Under the pieces are notes generated by a model, which saw nothing but the letters and a program-made list of their open reading frames with translations, searched no databases and was not told where the DNA came from. Positions 38,601 to 50,020 of a stretch of 64,000 nt of DNA are shown piece after piece. Location: the NCBI GenBank assembly GCA_013399695.1, contig VXAU01002296.1, forward strand, positions 192,654 through 256,653. Direction: 5' to 3'. The DNA comes from Formicarius rufipectus (lineage: Eukaryota; Chordata; Aves; Passeriformes; Formicariidae). A program made the translations under genes and the position numbers. Position 1 is the stretch's first letter; every line of letters starts with the position of its first letter.

Positions 38601-41600
38601 CTTTGTCATTTTCAGGCTTTTACATACTATTAAGAGAAGGTGATATTAGTGTTAGTTAAGGTGTCAGAGCTGTGTTGGGAGTTGATGGTGCCACACTAAA
38701 GTTCAGGGTGGTGTTGGGGAGCAGAGCTTGGGAGGTGGCTGGGCTGTGGGCCTGGGCAGTGTTTGTGTCCTCAGGCTGAAGTATTTTCCTCCTACTGAAA
38801 CTCAAGGTTCTAGTAGAGGTTCCTGGGAACTAGACTGTACTTAGGTACAACAGAAACCAACACTAATTACAGAGCCCAATCCTGCACAGCACTGTGTGAG
38901 CATTGTGTGGAGCACTGCTGTCCATGATGACAACAAAAAAGAGAGAATGGCCGAAACTCAGTCAGAACCATTTCTCAGTTCTGGGTTCCTAATGCACACT
39001 CCTGAATTTCTACTTGTCAACAGGTTTTACCTGAAAATATGGCCAATTCTTGCATAAAAGCATTTGGTTTCAAATGATCCCTCCTTGTGGAGATGTCATA
39101 TTATACATGCCTGAACCATAACATTGCTATTACATGTCACGTGTGCTAATATCACGGCCTTCTGTTTATATGTTTAATTTTTTTCAGGGGGTATTTAGAA
39201 AATAGAAGAACAACAGAAAAATAATTAATGTAAACAATGCAGAAACCAATAATTTAAATTGTTAGATTCAAAACTGATTGAGACCACAGAGATAAAAACT
39301 GAGAAGCAAAAAGTGCAGAGAAAATCCATACCTATAAATGAATAGCTGTGTGAACATTAAGTGGAAATTACTGAATAATATTTTAAAATACTATGCCATT
39401 ACAACTGTTCCTATTAGAATGAAGCTGTACATAAAATCAGAGCCCTTATTGTAAATCTAGGCAAGACTGATTTTTTTTTAGGTATGACCTTCAACTACCA
39501 GCAGTGTTAGAGAAGGCTCAATCTAGTTCTTAGTAAATAAGTGTCACCAAACAAACAGGACTGACACTAATTAGCTCCCTTGTTGATAGTCAGGAAACAG
39601 AGGACAGAGGCAGAAGACAGGGTGGCCAACTCATTACTAGAGCAGTAGGTGAGGACATTTCCTGACTGGCACGGCAGTGGAGGTTTGCACTGCAGCTGCC
39701 ATTTTGAAACTAGGCTGAGAATAGGAGACTGGGTTATCAAGAGAATCAGTCTAGCAAACTTCACGAGCATTTTGGTTGAAAACAGAGCCTCAAAGAACCT
39801 GTATTTAAATGCTTGAAATTTGAAGAAAACAATATTAACTTGTAATATTTCTACACATTGAGAAAATATCCCTTAGATTCAGTCATCTCACCTAAAGAAA
39901 GGGACTGACACCAGATGAAGATACAAGGTGGGGCTTCAGAAGGACACTAAAGGGCTGCCAGTAGCTTCTGCACAAGAAGAAATTAGAAAAGAAGTTTGGA
40001 AAGTGAAGCGGAAAAAGATGCTCAGAATAAGCGGTATACAGTATGATAATTAATAGTATCGAGGGGGGACAATTGATCAAGGGAGCAGACATAGGGGAAT
40101 TTGAGTGTTTTTTCTGAAAAGATGATTCCCAGTAGGATTCAGGCAATGTTTTTAATAAACCTATTTTTATTAAGATTATTGAATTGGTGCTATTCAGGGG
40201 ATTATATTTTCCAATTACTAATATTTTCATTTTTCAGTCTTAGTTTATGATTGAGGCAGGGACATAGGTGGCACAGAACAAAATGCATTGGCTTGACTTG
40301 GGATGAGAATAATCATAGCCTCAAAGCAAACAAAGTCCCAAGAAATTAGTCTTTATTTTCTAACTCATTAAAAAAGACCTTGAGTTTTAATGGCAAAACA
40401 TTCATAACATTTTTATTTTTTAAAAATACAGATTTATATCTGTCCATTAGAAGATTTTAGTGCCATGCAGTCTGAGCCAGGAGCCCAACACCAATTTGGT
40501 GCCAGGCTCAAACCTTTAATATAGAACTGGCTATCCCCAAATCTCCTAACTAGAAGACTAGGTATGAAAACTAGAGAAAAAAAATCACTGCTCAATAAGT
40601 CAATTATACCTCAAATTAAGCTATAGCAATCATAAACGGGAAGACTGCGACATTTTTTAGATTCTTTTAGAGCTCTATCATTGCTGTACCTTATTGGGAT
40701 ATACATGCAGCAACGTTGAGAAGAAACCAGTTCAGAAGTCTTGTTACACAGCTGTTTGAGATGCAGATTGGTCAGAAAATTGCATAAGCTCTTTTACAGA
40801 ATGGGCTAAATAGTTCAGAAACAGAGAAACTCTTTCAAAAATTCCCCTGAACAGGATTAGCAGGTCTATTGACAGCTCCATTGTCAATTAGTACCTTAAT
40901 ATTGGGATTCCTATCTCCAGCCATTGAAAAAGAGGAAAGGGTGAATCAAGAGTCAAGTTTTCTGAGGACTGGGCTTGGCCTAAGGTCAAAGGATATGCTT
41001 CTTAGTTTGCTATTTTGTCTGGAAGAGTCATGATCAAATATCAAAATTATTTTGGAGAAAGGAACTGGGGATAATGTTCCTCTGGTCTTCTCTTGCTTCT
41101 TTATCCCACTGCTTTAAAAGATGAAAGAAACTTTCAAGTTGTGTCTGTTTTGGATAGATCTGAGAGGAAAAAGACCTTAGTCTATGTGGCTTCTGTGGAT
41201 CTCACAGGGGAAGAATAGAGAGGGAGTAGTCTTTTCCTGGGCTGCCAGAGAAAGTACGTTTCCTAGAGGCTGCCTGCAGTACTCTGAGGCACGTATGCAA
41301 GAAGGTGACAAATGCCTTAGAGGGACTGTAGACAGACAGATGGCAGTCAGGTGAGACTGAGACACAAATACCACCCCTGGGGAGGAGAACAGAAGAGAAG
41401 GGGTGACTAAAAAAAAAAATGGTCCTAAAGAGTTGTTCTTGAGAAAGTCAACTATGAACTAAATCTTGGAAAGCAACTGAAAATTCAGTATCTCAGTAAG
41501 ATAAAACTTCCAGGTGTAACCATCGTAAGAGACTGCGATAAGCTTTTTTGTGTTTAACATGATTACTACCACACAGCAAGAAGGTAGCTGTGTGATAGGT

Positions 41601-44600
41601 ATCAATATTTCTATCAAGAAGACATGAAATATAACCTAGGAGACATTGGTTCAGATTTACTAGGGTAGCAGCAGACATTAACAAACTCCCCAACCCTCTA
41701 CCCCAACATGATGTAATTCAGGCTTGAAACATCTTATGCTTATACACATTACATAAACATTGCAGGGACGACAACTATGCATCAAAACAAAATGTAAATA
41801 CAAATCCACTTGGTGCACCTGAGTGCAAGGCAAGAAAAACCTGCCAACTTTACCTAGTTCACGTTCAGTTGAGTAGCTCAGTGCCTGTTAGGACTGCAAT
41901 TAGTAACCAGCAGTAATAAATCTTCATGTTTAGTGCTAGAGTATCAGCTGGTTCCACAAATCAGGAGGAGAGTGGAGAAACAATCCAAAAACCAAGCCCC
42001 TATTATCCTTGACATATCAACTAATATTTTGTGTGTGTGTGTGTGTCACTGAAGGTCTAGGGATCAAATAGCAGCTTCTAACATGCTCCCATGGTATTTA
42101 AAAGATCTTAGCTCTTCTTTTGCCCTACAGCAGGGACTGTATTTAACTTGCAAAATATTTGTTTGGACCATTTTTTCTACCTTTTGTAGCTGAGAAGATA
42201 ATACACATTTTATCCTAAAACTGTGCACAATGCACAGTTGGTTCTCTGGACTCACATGGTCGCTGAAACTATTGCTTCAACTTCAGAGCTGTAGTGTTGG
42301 GATTGGACCATGGTTTAAAGTTCATAATGAGCATAAACAGCTCAAATGACACTGGTAGTGAATGCAGTGGTTAAATATGACTCCTGTGCTCTCAGTTAGT
42401 GCTGCACTAACTTTAAACATCTTCTTAAGACTAACATTTGTCCAGGTCAAGGTGAATGTAACGGAACAATTTTTTCTGACTGAACATTTATGACCTGAAA
42501 TACCTGAATGGTGAACAGGGGAGGGTATTGAAATGGGCATTTACAGCCTGGTTCGGTTTGCAAAATAGATATCTTCCTAAACAAAAGAATCATTGAACAT
42601 ACAGGAGTTAATTTAGCAGTATATTTCTATTTGTCCAAAGGTCCTTGAGCAGCAATCTGAAAGAGTACAGGAATAAGCCCTGGTCTTGTAAATATTAACA
42701 TTCAAGGATAGTTTTACACATGCAGAGTTCTACAAAGTTCAGTGAGACTCCTGATGTCCATTAAATTATTTATTGTGCCTATTGTGGGATCAAGCCAACT
42801 GCTGAACTAAAAAGTTCTAAGAGTCAGTAGTAATAGTGTTATAGTATTGGCAAATTTAAATATGCTGAGAATATTGTAGCAACTGAAAAAAGTCTTACAA
42901 GCATAAAGCCAAGCAAGGTATGTATAATTACAAGTACTTATCATGCGGTTGAGAAATGATGCTCAGATTACAAAGCATTGCTGTTATAAGGTTTTATGCA
43001 AACAGTTGAAAAAGCTTTATAACTATCAATATTTGCTTCATATCAAAGCACAAATTTCTGTTCTGTAGCACTGTTGAGAATGATTTCTAAGGTAAATCAT
43101 GGAAGGGAATGAGAAACCACTGATAATATTATGTTTCAAAGTAAATACTATGCCAAGATTGCCAGCACATCAGCATGCTATTTGCATCTGTTTCTGAAAA
43201 TTTTAAAAGCTTCTTTTAATATTTCTAGTGCAATAAATGGGTGGCACATGGGTAGCACAGTTCACTATCACCAAAAGCAAAAATGGGGCAAGTTTTCAGT
43301 CTTCAGATATTCTCCAATTAGGAAACCATGAGTATGGGATTCATATGTCTATTTACCAGTGCGGGCTATTATCATCCATATCTTCCACCTGTTAAATGCT
43401 TTTGTGATAGCATTCAAAGCCTTAAGCCATTAACTTAGATATCTATCTTTAGGATCTTTAATAAGTTTCACATTTCAAACAGTAAGTATGCCCAGATTTT
43501 GGAATATTATGATTAAACAGACACAAAAAAAAAAGCATAGTTTCTGGCTAAGTAGGATTGTTCTCTATAGAATATTTTTCAAGTGGTTTATCTTAGCTTA
43601 TTTTAAATTACTTTAGAGAGTAAGGCTTCAGCAATTTCCTTAAAAGATAACTCTAGAGTTGCTATTAAGAAGCATTTCTAATACTCAGCTTCAGTTCTAC
43701 ACCTTGCTTTTACCCCATTTGTCTGAATATGTTTTAGAGCACCTTAAATAATCACTCTGTGTCCCTGATAATCATGGTCTTCAAGTACCTGGAGAAGTCT
43801 TATTTTGGTGCCAGTCCTGCCTACTTCTACAACAAAGACTGGCAATGACCAGGAGGCAAGAGAAGGGCTGGGAATACTGAGTTAAACTGAACATAGAGTG
43901 AGGAGTGTTGCTTTTAGCTGGCTCGCTGTGAATGGATAACTTCTCTAGCAGCTGCTCTCCTGATAAAAACAGTGACTGCAGTCACTTCCTAAGAATAGCG
44001 ATAAACTTTAGCCAAATCCCATATCTGTATGTTGATCAAGGTGTAACTCGTGACTTAAAATACCAGAAACAACCTTGAGTTTAAATAGAGGTACATAAAG
44101 AAGATTTGTGTTTTAACACCTTTTCTGCTTTTCTTTCCCTTTTCTGAATATGGTGAACAACAACCAAAAGAACAAGGACTAGAAGGGAGCATAATTTAAA
44201 TACCATGTTTTTAATGGACCAGCTGGGAATAACACAGTTGTTCCTTATAGCAAATTGCATGAGAAGCTATTTCTAACCATCCTCCTCAGGAGTCTTTGAT
44301 TTTTTTAATCACATCATGAGTTTGTGGGAAAGGCCAAGAGGAGCTGATGCACAACTGCATTTCCCAGGGCAACCCAGGCACAGGTCTGCTACCTGCATGG
44401 GGAAGACAGCACAGTGCAGTCCTGCCAAGCTGGGTCTTCAGGAACTTTCTTCCTTTGCCTCCCACCATAAAGGGGATGAGACAGCACCTGAAGATAGGCA
44501 CCTACTCATGCACAGAAGAAATTTTATCACTGGCAATTGCTTTAAGACCATTCAGTATTTATGCTTTCAAAGCTGGCATTGGCGGCTCACAAACACAGGG

Positions 44601-47600
44601 GGATTTTAACCTCTTTCTTCTGATCGTGCAGTGTACATAGAGCAGCTGTTGTAAGAGCCATCACCCTGTTCTGTGTTGTGTTTTAAAGTGGCATCATGAA
44701 GGTGAGTTAATTGTGCACTGCTATTCAACAAAGGTACGATCTAGCAATTACAAATAAAAGCATAGGACCAACATCAGCTGGATCATACTGATGCACTTGC
44801 AGATCAGTTCAGAGTGATACATCTGTGGGCTCAGAGTGGGAAAACTCTAAAAATTATGGCAAAAAACACTAGTCTTCCCCTTCCTTGTCAGAGGACAGAA
44901 GTCCAAATACAAGTTACACCTGTTTGTAAAACAATTCTCATGTTTATCAGCCCTTTCTCTTGGGCTGTTGCTCTTGCTCTTGACAGGCAGCAAACCACAG
45001 CCAAGGACTGAAATGGGACACAGCTTCATCAGTGACTGGGGAAGTACTCTGCATGACTTTTTCACTCCACTGTGCAGCATGATCTGCAGGATTTTGCCTC
45101 ATGCAACACCCAATCAGTTCTTGTCTTATCAGATCAATGCAAGGGCCTGGTGTCCACAAAAAAATACATGTTGTCCAAACCTGAGGACCAGGAAATACTT
45201 ATGTTCAGAATCATTATCCATGTCCCAGATTAATGGGAATGAAACAAAAAGAGAAAGAGGTGGAACTGATATAATTAATTTGCATTTTCTTTTTTTTTTA
45301 ATACATATATGTAAATAAATATATGATAAAAATCAGGTCTGCTTATTGGCAGAAGCTTTTTAATTTCTGGTGACAGTCTTAGAATTTTAGGAGTCAGTTT
45401 TTCCCCCTAAGTATTTTTATGACTGTATATAAATTAACATTTTTAGATAGACTAACCAATAAACTAATAATTTAAACATTCTTTTCCCCAACTATATTCT
45501 GTTCCTATGCATCCTTTTAAGACTTTTGAAAACCACAAAAATTGTTAAAGTTTCAGAGGAAATACTTTTAGCTTGCAAAAATATGGTCAGAAGTAAATAC
45601 TTTATGAAATGTTAAGAGAAGACTATTCGTACATACCTACACATGGAAGCAAAAGCAAATGAAACATGGAATTAATAGCCAGGCTTGTAAGTCATTTAGT
45701 TCTGAATATCCAAATATAAACAGTTTTCAGCATTAATTATTCAATGTAGTATAGCTTTTTGCTATCATTTTTTCAGGTGCAACTTTTGAGGGTTAAGTCC
45801 ACTTTTTAATAATTGCATCAGAAGCTGCTCTATGGCCCTCATTCACTCAAATTTGTCCTGGATCATGTTTTTAATGGCAACAAGATATAGTTATGTTGTG
45901 TTTCTTCAGTAACTTCCTCTGCATATTATTCCTTTCACTTAACTAATACAACTAATCCTCATTAATGACATTTAATGAGCCACAGAAGTATGCCCTAAAG
46001 TGGATCAGACTCTGCTTAAAAAACATGATTCTTTAATGTCCTATTTTTTAACTGAAGAGGTAAAATGCACATTTGAAGAGAAAGTATAAATATCTCAGAG
46101 TCAAGAATTTAAAAAAAAATGTTATTACAGGTTTCTATATTTGAAACAGAGGTCTAAATTAGTGTCCTCTTAAATTATCCTTCTATTCAGATTGCTATAA
46201 AGAAATCCTTAATTTAAGATGTCCAGCTCATGGGCAAGGATAGCAATATTCCTTACCTGCCTAGTTATTTTGTGAATCATATATAAAATTCTTTTTACTT
46301 CTGAGTATATCTATTTGCATTGCTGCAACCCCAAAGACAAGCAAATTATGGCCAAGGACCCCCTCACTTTGCTAAATGTTCTATAACCATCCAGCACAGC
46401 ATATATAAATGCTGCAGAGATTATCATTTGAACAAAAAGCAAGAGGAGAGAGATGGGCTGGTGGAGGAGAGCTGGTAAATGGGCAGCAACATGTTATGAA
46501 GGAGTTACAGCACATCAACAGCCTCACTTTGCCAGTTTTGGGGGGTTTGTTTTTCTTGTGCTTTTTTCTAGGCATCAAAGCAAAGGAGTTATAATGAGGG
46601 TCTGAAGGAGAATAATGAGGTACTTTTGCAGATGTCTGCAGGGTGTTCGTCCTCACTCAAAGGGGCAACATGTACAAAGAGACTTTGAAGAACATGTGAG
46701 CAATGGAAGTTGGCATCTTAGTTCTTTTGAAACAAAGGGCCTTGATGCTGACCTCATTTACACTGGTGAAAGCTGTAACTCCTGTGAAGTCAATGAAGTC
46801 CCTGTAGCATAAAATTGGTCTTGGATTACAATCTGCCAAAATTTACAGAACCCTTGGTGGCCACTGAAACCATGTTCCAAACATACTTTCAGATCATTTT
46901 TGCATTTAATGTAAGGTCCCTGTACACCCTTCTGCGACTAAAGAGGGTCTTGAAAGTGCAGGTTTGTTTGACAGAAATGTGCGGCAGACCCTAATGTAGA
47001 CAAGAATCTAATCACTTTGGTTTACATATTTTACACATACATGTATATATACACAACTTTGGGGAATGAAATACATTCGACCTTAGATGCCCAATTGTAT
47101 CTAAATTTTCAGATTATTCCCGAAAACATCTGAAAGCCTAGGGCTCACTAAATCAAGACTCAGCTCTCTGTGTCCATCATCTGCTCCATGTGGGCTACGT
47201 GTACTCAGGCTGGAGTCCTACTGCCTGCATGCACGTATGGTATTTGATATCACAGTCCTTCTGCAGGGTATTGCAGACTATCTTAGTTACCCAGAATGGG
47301 TCATGTGACACTTCTAAAAGGACAGAAATTATGTACAAAAGCAGACACACATGTCAGGAATTGAGCATGTGGTATGTAAAAACATCATTCCCTCTGCTCT
47401 GACATACTGAGATGTTCCCCCATGGAAGCATCATCATGACGGCTCCAGAGCTGGCCCAAGGGACACTCACCAGGACAGCTTTGTGGACTAGCTTAGAATC
47501 AGGTCTTGGGCTTGCTCTGGAGATGCTCTTACACTGTGGCATTGATGCAGGCTCTAAACCATATTGTTCAGCTCTCCTCCCAGGGCTCATGTGTGATTAG

Positions 47601-49589
47601 AGCTGGCAGAAACTCCCAGAGCAGCAAGTCTGGGTTTTGGGAGGGGAGGTTCTGCACAGGGGAAACACTGGCTCTCTCCATCCTCCTTAGGCGAACACCA
47701 CTGCTATAGTTCTGTTTCCTCTTCCCCACCAATTCAGTACAGTGGAAGAGTATCAGAGAAATCAGACAATGCTGCCTTATTTGGAAAGAGTATAGGAACT
47801 AAAAACCCAACATGAATTCAAAAATCCAACACGAATTCAGCTCTGGGACCTAAGTACTGCGAAAGCACACTACATGTAAAATACAGATTTGGTTCTGCAG
47901 AACTCCAACTGATTCATAGCAAATTTGAGGAGCAAAGAAATTGAGAATTAGATTTTTGCACTCAATATTTACTTGTTTACAGAAAGAAGATAGTTAAAAA
48001 TTGTAGGAAGCCAAAAGTTACTATTCCTAATGGTGTCTCTCTATGCAATTAAATGACAAGTTAACCACAGTCACTTTACAATTAACATATTGATTTTCTC
48101 TATTTAATTAGAATAAATTAGACAAATTATATTTTTTTCTTTAATATATAACAATTCTGCCTTGTAAATCATTATTCATTTCACCATTTAGGAAATGGAA
48201 ACATCAACTCGTGTCAGGGAAAAGGAATTATAACACTTGTAAAATAGCCCAAATACTTGCAGAAAAGTTTGTACCAGCTGTTGTAATTGCAATAGGATTC
48301 TTCCCTAAGTTATCCACTTCCTGAACCACCAGTGCCATTCCTGATTTCCTAACTGCATCTAGAGAATGAACCATAAAATAAATCATGTTTTGCTTTACCT
48401 TTTATTTTTAACTTACTTACAAAAGAAGTGGATGTGAAGTGTTTTAACTGTCCAGCTACCTCATTCTGGAGCAAGGCTCTCACTAACATCAGCTCAATTT
48501 ATGTCCTACAGAGATCAAAATTGGTACATAGGCCAGAATGTATAGACCCTCACACTATTTTTCAAATTAATGGCAAGCATGACGTGTATTAAAACTCTGA
48601 TCCCATCTGTCTGCAGAAAACATTGGCTGATAGATACAAGAGCTTTACTGAAAACAGGTCTTGGTCTAATTTTTCAATGAAAAAAAAAAAAAAGAAGGAA
48701 ACAGCGTGGAGAGTCTTGGCTTCAGCAAGCACCCATAGAAAGTCAGAATTAACCTGCTACATTCTAAATTACCAAAAGTTAAGGTGTAACCTCACCTGCT
48801 TTGTGTTGTCTTTAAGCAGCCTTTAAGATGCTTATCTGTAACCTCTTTCTGGGCTTTATTATCCACCTTGGACACAGTCTCTTTCTTGTGACAAATCAGT
48901 GTGTAATTTTTGTCATCATTGTTTGCCCAGAAGGTACCAACTGATGTCTCGTAGCGTATACAGAACTCTACCTTAACTCCATCTTTCTGGTAAGGAGGCA
49001 CCAAAGAAATTTTAAAGCAGAACTGATCAGTTTCATTACCACAAGAATTAGGCATGAACTCTGCGAGGATATCATAATAACTGAGCCAGTTATTCAGTGT
49101 CATTCGAACATACACCTGTTTTTCAAAGGATATATTGAGGACTCGTATAATGCCATTCATACAGGTAATCCCAGGCAGGAACAGGATTGACTCCAACATT
49201 ACTTTTTGCTCTCGCACTTTTTGCAGAAGTTCTTCTTGAGAAGGAGGTAATGTAAACAGCTGAGAGAAAAAATATTCCTCCCGAGGGAAAACTTCGTCTT
49301 CTATATCATTTTCTTGCCCTGTATTTGGAAATTCCCAGATATCGAACTCTTTAACAGACACAAGATCAAACCCAAATGCATCAGCAAAAGAAACTTTTCT
49401 TGATATGTTGGTGGGAGTATCTGCCTCTTCTTCCTCTGAAGATGCAGAACTCCGCCTTCGGGGACGTGGAGAGAAACGAAGTTCGATGTTGATTTTAACA
49501 TCTTCGTCCTCTGAAGCAAAATCATTTACAGCGGGGACTTGTAATAAGTTAGCCCTGTTAACCTGACTGGGTCCTTCAAAAGACTCCAT
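24156..49589 (-). CDS. PPP1R3A: PPP1R3A, muscle glycogen-targeting regulatory subunit of protein phosphatase 1 (four coding exons)
   Basis: Joined exons 49589-48796, 29207-29149, 29039-28903 and 26672-24156 give 3,507 nt, or 1,168 residues plus stop; human PPP1R3A is about 1,120 aa. The family product tethers PP1 catalytic subunit to glycogen and sarcoplasmic reticulum in striated muscle, promoting glycogen synthase activation and phosphorylase kinase inactivation. Visible parts: basic-serine phosphosite region RRRSSASS (residues 44-51), PP1-docking motif KVSF (65-68), CBM21 carbohydrate-binding domain (about 148-232), a long low-complexity acidic/serine-rich middle, a strongly conserved block at about 762-832, and a C-terminal hydrophobic segment (about 1119-1153) before a basic tail. 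Exon phases (2, 0/1, 0) agree exactly at every junction and all introns are GT-AG. The ATG at 49589 is the first in frame after a stop near 49661. No break or frameshift is seen. Identification rests on remembered family sequence, not a search. Confidence 0.95.
27659..27689. promoter_or_regulatory. Inverted pair of perfect POU octamer motifs
   Basis: ATTTGCAT (27659-27666) and its reverse complement ATGCAAAT (27682-27689) are separated by 15 bp of AT-rich sequence. Both match the canonical octamer bound by POU-domain proteins. Functional binding is not shown by sequence alone. Confidence 0.4.
28000..28027. repeat. Poly-A followed by (GA)n simple repeat
   Basis: A run of A of more than ten bases passes directly into a GAGAGAGAGA tract. 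It lies in PPP1R3A intron 3. Confidence 0.85.
28903..29039 (-). CDS. PPP1R3A: PPP1R3A coding exon 3 (137 nt)
   Basis: The exon encodes 45 whole codons after a shared aspartate codon. It begins TNVPEIVYSQAEDKD and ends DDEKELELL, matching the mammalian region ending NEKELELM. It is very lysine/glutamate/asparagine-rich and probably unstructured. The acceptor aactcttcag|ACAC and donor TTGCTG|GTAAGTG are strong. A 109-bp intron separates it from exon 2 and it ends in phase 0, agreeing with exon 4. Confidence 0.9.
29149..29207 (-). CDS. PPP1R3A: PPP1R3A coding exon 2 (59 nt)
   Basis: This small exon is too short to stand out as an open frame. One base completes the split arginine codon from exon 1, then 19 codons read KEEILAMSDDDTWNNSKTS, and the last base is shared with exon 3. 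It aligns in position with the mammalian KEESSVTSEENN segment after the KGCLK motif. The acceptor is gtttagcag and the donor ACTTCAG|GTACAA. The acceptor is a tandem tagcag, so a three-base alternative start at 29210 is also possible in frame. Confidence 0.88.
32809..32836. repeat. (AAAC)n simple repeat
   Basis: Tandem AAAC/ACAA units follow a short A run. It is a microsatellite-type tract in PPP1R3A intron 1. Confidence 0.85.
33590..34860 (+). mobile_element. Decayed ancient CR1-like LINE remnant
   Basis: Several separated words match, in order and roughly correct spacing, the 3' half of old amniote CR1/L3-type LINEs as I remember them. They are GGCAACTACAGGCC near 33608, GGATGAAATTCAA near 34118, and CAAACTGGAACAGGTGCAGA near 34536 followed by a stretch resembling the conserved reverse-transcriptase 3' region. 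No reading frame survives. A GT-rich tract interrupts it. An alignment to a repeat library would decide the family and boundaries. Confidence 0.45.
34236..34337 (+). repeat. GT-rich low-complexity tract
   Basis: About 100 bp made almost only of T and G (TTG, TTTTG and longer T runs). It gives spurious open frames rich in Phe/Val or Lys/Asn/Gln on the two strands. Confidence 0.9.
37020..37410. promoter_or_regulatory. Candidate conserved noncoding block in PPP1R3A intron 1
   Basis: This non-repetitive, balanced AT-rich stretch is rich in homeobox-type cores, such as AAATTAATTAGC near 37156. It has no coding frame and stands apart from the repeat-like flanks. The look is that of a developmental enhancer, but no function can be assigned from one genome. 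Confidence 0.25.
37722..37744. repeat. (TTA)n trinucleotide repeat
   Basis: A G5-T6 run is followed by about seven ATT/TTA units. Simple repeat in PPP1R3A intron 1. Confidence 0.85.
42031..42046. repeat. (GT)8 dinucleotide microsatellite
   Basis: Eight uninterrupted GT units after an AT-rich stretch. Confidence 0.9.
42672..42802. repeat. Possible ancient palindromic amniote repeat (MITE-like)
   Basis: The left end GCCCTGGTCTTGTAAATATT and the right end ATTGTGCCTATTGTGGGATC are imperfect inverted complements of the type GGCCCTGATCCTGCAAA. The interior has the TTACACATG and TTCAGTGAGACTCC words seen in old amniote interspersed repeats. It is degenerate, so assignment is from remembered pattern only. 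Confidence 0.35.
46735..46835. repeat. Possible ancient amniote interspersed repeat fragment
   Basis: The segment contains CTCATTTACACTGGTGAAAG, then TAACTCCTGTGAAGTCAATG. This is close to the CATTTACACCAGTGTAAA / AACTCCATTGAAGTCAATG pattern common in old reptile and bird repeats. Only one strand of the palindrome is well kept. Confidence 0.35.
48680..48693. repeat. Poly-A run
   Basis: Fourteen or so consecutive A just downstream of PPP1R3A exon 1, within the intron. Confidence 0.85.
48796..49589 (-). CDS. PPP1R3A: PPP1R3A coding exon 1: PP1-docking motif and CBM21 glycogen-binding domain
   Basis: This exon encodes residues 1-264 plus two bases of codon 265. It begins MESFEGPSQ, matching the start of mammalian PPP1R3A; upstream codons in this frame have no ATG before a stop. 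The phosphoregulatory serines (RRRSSASS, 44-51) and the RVxF-class PP1 site KVSFADAFGF (65-74) are present. The serine inside KVSF is the known PKA site in mammals, where phosphorylation releases PP1. The CBM21 fold follows, with NISFEKQVYVRM (152-163), VPPYQKDG (197-204), the phosphatase-substrate/glycogen segment KVEFCIRYETS (206-216) and the FWANNDDKNY motif (220-229), which fits the family W-N-N-x3-N-Y pattern. The donor AGCAG|GTGAGG lies at 48796/48795. Confidence 0.95.
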
Positions 49590-50010
49590 TGGGCTCTCTG
49601 ATATAAACTGAAAGAGAACTGTACAACTAGTAGCAGCTGATATTTGAGACACTATGATTTAAAATAAGGATTAATGTTACAGCTGACATTGCAAAAGGGA
49701 GTCAGGCCTATTAATAGATGCTATGGTGTGCAAGCTATGTTGGCCTTTAGCCATCTGACAGTATTAGGTGCTATAATTTCAATAATACATTTCAAATATT
49801 GTATTTCCTAATTTTATGTGGCTCTATGTGCTAAGAAAAAGAACAGTATTTTAAAACTGACTTCCTTGCATTATTAAATTAAACAGTTATTTTAACATGA
49901 TCAATTTATGTTGCATAACAAATTCATCATATTGCATGAATTATGAGTTGTTCACCTCTGATTAGGATGTACACTTCATCAGGCAAATAGTTTCTGTATT
50001 ATAAAATATT

Positions 50011-50020
50011 CCTTTATATA
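50011..50020 (-). promoter_or_regulatory. Weak TATA-box candidate for PPP1R3A
   Basis: The minus strand reads TATATAAAGG, about 420 bp upstream of the start codon. Such words are common in AT-rich DNA, so the transcription start is not established. Confidence 0.2.

Larger units (their letters stand above)
29208..48795 (-). other. PPP1R3A: PPP1R3A intron 1 (19.6 kb)
   Basis: This is the long intron between the exon encoding the glycogen-binding domain and exon 2. No coding exon of another gene was recognised in it on either strand; open frames are short and composition-driven. It holds a decayed CR1-like LINE (about 33.6-34.9 kb), GT-rich and AAAC repeats, a (TTA)n tract, a (GT)8 run, one possible palindromic ancient repeat (about 42.67-42.80 kb), an ancient-repeat-like segment (about 46.74 kb), a GC-richer stretch at 36.42-36.96 kb and a regulatory-looking block near 37.02-37.41 kb. 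Confidence 0.8.

Noticed and set aside
49589..49652. N-terminal extension of PPP1R3A exon 1 frame to 49652
   Set aside because: The first codon there is GTG, not ATG. The first real ATG is at 49589 and matches the known family N-terminus.
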